Origin: Limisphaerales bacterium
Lineage (GTDB): Bacteria > Verrucomicrobiota > Verrucomicrobiia > Limisphaerales > UBA1100
Direction of reading: 5' to 3'
Assembly (NCBI GenBank): GCA_014382585.1
Contig: JACNJL010000045.1
Coordinates: 52,980-116,979 of the forward strand
Length of the DNA stretch: 64,000 nt
A program made the translations under genes and the position numbers. Positions 61,748 through 64,000 of the stretch are shown piece by piece (position 1 is the first letter of the stretch; each line of letters starts with the position of its first letter). The notes below the pieces were generated by a model. It saw nothing but the letters and a program-made list of their open reading frames with translations, ran no database searches and had not been told where the DNA came from.

Positions 61748-63466
61748 GTGATCCGTTTTTCTTTTTTTCTTTTTGTCGGTACGTGGCTGGCAGCAGCGCA
61801 GCCGGAGCAATGGCGCAAGGAGCGGCGGCTGATTGATCTGCACATGCACGTGGGGTATTCGGAAGAACACCTCAAACGCGCGGTGGGTATTATGGACCGC
61901 GCGGGGATCGGTGTGGGCGCAAATCTAAATGGCGGCACAGTCACGCGCAAGGATGGCAAGCCCTCGGCGTTCGAGCGTAATAAGACACTGGCGGATCGGC
62001 TGTTCCCGGGGCGTTTTGTGCATTACGCAAATCTGGACTACACCGGCTGGGATGAGCCGGACTTTGCCACCAAGGCCGCGGCGCAAATTGATGAGGCGCA
62101 TCGTTTGGGAGCGGCGGGGCTGAAGGAATGGAAGCGGCTCGGCCTCTATTTGCGCGACAAAAACGGCAAGCTGATTCTCATCGATGATCCGCGGCTCGAT
62201 GCGGTTTGGAGACGTTGTGGTCAACTGGGGCTGCCGGTGTCCATTCACGTGGCCGATCCACGTGCGTTTTGGTTGCCCTTTAATTCCAAGAACGAACGCT
62301 GGGCCGAGTTGAAGGATCACCGCCCGTGGTGGTTTGGCGATAAAGCGAAGTACCCGCCGCGCATAGATTTGCTTAATGCGTTGGACCGCGTCATCGCGCG
62401 CCATCGCAAGACCACATTCGTGTGCGTGCATTTCGCCAACAACGCGGAGGACCTCGAGTGGGTGGACGCTGCGCTCAGCCGCAACCCAAACATGATGGCA
62501 GACCTTGCCGCGCGCATTCCCGAGGTGGGGCGGCACGCGCCGGAAAAAGTGCGCCGCCTGTTCACCCAGCATCAGGATCGCATTTTGTTTGCCACAGATT
62601 TTATGGTGTACAATCGGCTCATCCTTGGCTCCAGCGGCAAAGGCCCCGCTCCGACCGATGCGGACGCGCACGAGTTTTATGCCAAACATTGGCGTTGGAT
62701 GGAAACCAACGACCGACAGTTCACGCACATGACGCCCATCCAAGGCGATTGGAAAATCGACGCGATCGGTCTGCCGCCGAAGGTGCTGCGAAAAATTTAT
62801 TTCGACAACGCGCATCGGTTGCTCGTGCGTACGCTGCCGTTACCGCATCTGCGCGCGAAGCGCATCCGGGGAGATTTCAAGCTCTCCGGCCGCCTCACCG
62901 CGCCGCAATGGAAAACCGCCACGCCCGCGCGCCTGGAGCGCCAAATCAGCGATGGCACTGCCCACCCGGAAATTGCCACCACCGCCCGCATATTGTGGTC
63001 CGATAACTTTTTGTACATCGGTTATGAATGTCCGTATTCGAAATTGACCACGTTCACCCCCACGCAAAAAACCGAGCGCTACGGTCTGTGGAACCGTGAC
63101 GTCGTCGAGGCCTTCATCGCGACGTATCCCGGCGATCTCACCCGCTACACCGAGTACGAACTCGCCCCCACCGGTGACAAACTTGACCTTGAAATCACCC
63201 CCAAGCTGCCGCCCGCCCAGGGCCTCCCGTGGGAAAGCGGTTTCGAGGTTGCAACCCACATCGACCCCAAACGCAAAATCTGGACCGCTGAAATGCGCAT
63301 TCCCCTCAAGTCCCTCGGTGGCCAAGCTCCCGGCCTCAAAACCGAATGGCGCCTGAACCTCTATCGCCACGATCCTGCCCACAAAGCCTTCCTTGGCTGG
63401 AGCCCGTTGGCCAATGCCAGTGCCCACACCCCCGCCCGCTTCGGCCGGTTAACTTTTGAGCAATAA
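61748..63466 (+). CDS. Exported amidohydrolase-2 protein with a C-terminal carbohydrate-binding-like (CBM9/DOMON type) domain
   Basis: 572 residues from GTG 61748, which begins the signal peptide (IRFSFFLFVGTWLAAAQ); a TTG two codons upstream is possible. Residues about 25-365 form an amidohydrolase-2 TIM barrel: metal site DLHMHVGYSEEH, then LPVSIHVADP, FVCVHFANN and LFATDFMVYN. Residues about 375-572 resemble a family-9 carbohydrate-binding/DOMON-like beta-sandwich (ARILWSDNFLYIGYECPYSK, GLWNRDVVEAFIATYPGD, WTAEMRIPLKSLG). The joining of these domains suggests action on a sugar-derived substrate; the reaction is unknown. It follows the sulfatase by 50 bp and is followed by a family C hairpin. 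Confidence 0.85.
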   Translation: MIRFSFFLFVGTWLAAAQPEQWRKERRLIDLHMHVGYSEEHLKRAVGIMDRAGIGVGANLNGGTVTRKDGKPSAFERNKTLADRLFPGRFVHYANLDYTGWDEPDFATKAAAQIDEAHRLGAAGLKEWKRLGLYLRDKNGKLILIDDPRLDAVWRRCGQLGLPVSIHVADPRAFWLPFNSKNERWAELKDHRPWWFGDKAKYPPRIDLLNALDRVIARHRKTTFVCVHFANNAEDLEWVDAALSRNPNMMADLAARIPEVGRHAPEKVRRLFTQHQDRILFATDFMVYNRLILGSSGKGPAPTDADAHEFYAKHWRWMETNDRQFTHMTPIQGDWKIDAIGLPPKVLRKIYFDNAHRLLVRTLPLPHLRAKRIRGDFKLSGRLTAPQWKTATPARLERQISDGTAHPEIATTARILWSDNFLYIGYECPYSKLTTFTPTQKTERYGLWNRDVVEAFIATYPGDLTRYTEYELAPTGDKLDLEITPKLPPAQGLPWESGFEVATHIDPKRKIWTAEMRIPLKSLGGQAPGLKTEWRLNLYRHDPAHKAFLGWSPLANASAHTPARFGRLTFEQ

Positions 63467-63469
63467 AAC

Positions 63470-63496
63470 GGGCAAGGTGGAATTTGCCCCTCACGC
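63470..63496. repeat. Palindromic repeat, family C (copy 3, inverted)
   Basis: GGGCAA and TTGCCC pair across GGTGGAA; the whole is the reverse complement of the core seen at 17616-17642 and 18185-18210. It begins 4 bp after the amidohydrolase stop. Confidence 0.65.
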
Positions 63497-63518
63497 GCTC
63501 CTCCACCACACTCGAGGG

Positions 63519-63695
63519 ATGATCCGTTTGTTTCTTTTTCTGATTAGTGCGGCTTCGTTGTCTGCTGCTGAATTTGAGCTTCACTCCTTCCAGCGCCAAA
63601 TTGGCGAATTGCACATTCACGGATTTGCAAGCTTGTCCCTCCATCACGGAGGGGAGGATAACTTTGGAGGGACGAGCTTGCGGGTCCGTGGATGA
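63519..63695 (+). CDS. Short secreted-type ORF, probably a gene remnant
   Basis: 58 residues from ATG 63519. It opens with a good signal peptide (MIRLFLFLISAASLSAAEF) and about 18 mature residues (ELHSFQRQIGELHIHG). The remainder is encoded by a family D palindromic repeat, which supplies the stop. This looks like the 5' end of an exported-protein gene cut off by repeat insertion or by deletion next to it. It may still be translated. The dehydrogenase-like gene starts 16 bp after its stop. Confidence 0.45.
   Translation: MIRLFLFLISAASLSAAEFELHSFQRQIGELHIHGFASLSLHHGGEDNFGGTSLRVRG
63619..63689. repeat. Palindromic repeat, family D
   Basis: Arms GCAAGCTTGTCCCTCC (63627-63642) and GGAGGGACGAGCTTGC (63666-63681) pair with one wobble; ACGGA and TCCGT extend them to 63619 and 63689. 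It is the relative of 32657-32726 and overlaps the end of the short ORF. Confidence 0.8.
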
Positions 63696-63711
63696 GCGTT
63701 ACAATCCGAAC

Positions 63712-64000
63712 ATGATTTGGCGCTACTTGGTTTTCGTTTGTTTATCGTTTTCTCTTTTTGCCGCGAAGAACCCGCAGCCGATAATCGAGAAACCGTTCGC
63801 ACCCCTGGAGGCTGCGAAGACGATGCAGGTGCCCAAGGGGTTTAGTGTCACGCTCTTCGCAGGCGAACCGGATATTAAGCAGCCGATTGGATTTTGTATT
63901 GATGATCGGGGGAGGCTGTGGGTGGCGGAGGCGAATAATTATCCGGACAAGAAGGGCGGCAAGAAGGATCGGATTATTATTTTGGAGGATACGGATGGGG
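63712..64000 (+). CDS. PVC-type membrane-bound dehydrogenase, partial (runs off right edge)
   Basis: From ATG 63712 the frame is open to the window end (96 complete codons). A signal peptide (MIWRYLVFVCLSFSLFAAKN) is followed by the start of the TIGR02604-like domain: MQVPKGFSVTLFAGEPDIKQ, PIGFCIDDRGRLWVAEANNY and RIIILEDTDG. It resembles the opening of the 960-residue protein at 11581 (VKEGFELQLAAAEPLVVDP; CFDEFGRLFVVE). Whether it also has HEAT and cytochrome domains cannot be seen. It belongs to the same co-directional run as the sulfatase. Confidence 0.85.
   Translation, partial: MIWRYLVFVCLSFSLFAAKNPQPIIEKPFAPLEAAKTMQVPKGFSVTLFAGEPDIKQPIGFCIDDRGRLWVAEANNYPDKKGGKKDRIIILEDTDG

Noticed and set aside
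1..64000. Insertion sequence or prophage as the source of the repeats
   Set aside because: No transposase, integrase or phage gene was recognised in any frame; the repeats are short palindromes without target duplications that could be seen by eye.

Overview
The window looks like the chromosome of a Gram-negative member of the Verrucomicrobiota, probably near the Limisphaerales/Pedosphaera group. The evidence is two genes of the PVC-type membrane-bound dehydrogenase family (one complete with a CxxCH heme motif, one cut by the right edge), prepilin-like proteins of the H-X9-DG type, a CxPxR sulfatase, ECF sigma factors beside Ser/Thr kinases, several GYF_2-domain membrane proteins, and a WaaA Kdo transferase implying LPS. 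Coding DNA is G+C rich, but several domains are visibly A/T richer than the genes that hold them (judged by eye, not computed). No transposase, prophage or CRISPR array was seen.

Layout. 1-3059 (minus): an orphan reverse transcriptase followed by a long hairpin and two related small membrane proteins. 3181-6324: nadA, a secreted alpha/beta hydrolase and a Tat-exported amidohydrolase. 6429-9288: an ECF sigma factor with a kinase-LamG fusion. 9441-15624: two GYF_2 proteins, a 960-residue cytochrome-type PVC protein, a structured non-coding stretch and a second ECF sigma factor. 15791-21640: surface-type proteins, namely a flagellin with a LamG-like insert, a YceK-like lipoprotein, a pseudopilin ending in a C-type-lectin-like domain, and a kinase-beta-helix gene broken by a frameshift. 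21681-31838: tRNA-Thr, a kinase, an NhaD-like antiporter, waaA, a PilT-type ATPase, fabH-rpmF-yceD, coaD and a thioredoxin-like membrane protein. 31839-40796: a MurNAc kinase-MurQ fusion, mnmE, a GYF_2 protein, moeA and a DUF2339 protein. 40860-46387: metH behind a perfect palindrome, then a pseudopilin and two membrane proteins. 46419-50196 (minus): VOC protein, folP, cdaA, a small membrane protein and glmM. 50279-58269: an S9 peptidase, a threonine-aldolase-type lyase, and an overlapping pair made of a VIT/vWA protein and a protein with a chagasin-like inhibitor domain. 58370-64000: a secreted set (FG-GAP protein, PQQ-type propeller, sulfatase, amidohydrolase with a carbohydrate-binding-like tail, dehydrogenase) that suggests polysaccharide use.

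Two themes recur. First, lectin-like or beta-helix domains are attached to scaffolds that carry them outside the cytoplasm: a kinase, a flagellin and a pseudopilin. Second, at least four families of short palindromic repeats lie between genes and sometimes inside them; one copy lies in the kinase domain and another forms the linker of the MurNAc kinase-MurQ fusion. The strongest candidates for something undescribed are the LamG flagellin, the repeat-built MurK-MurQ fusion, the RT/hairpin/membrane-protein locus and the VIT-vWA/protease-inhibitor pair.
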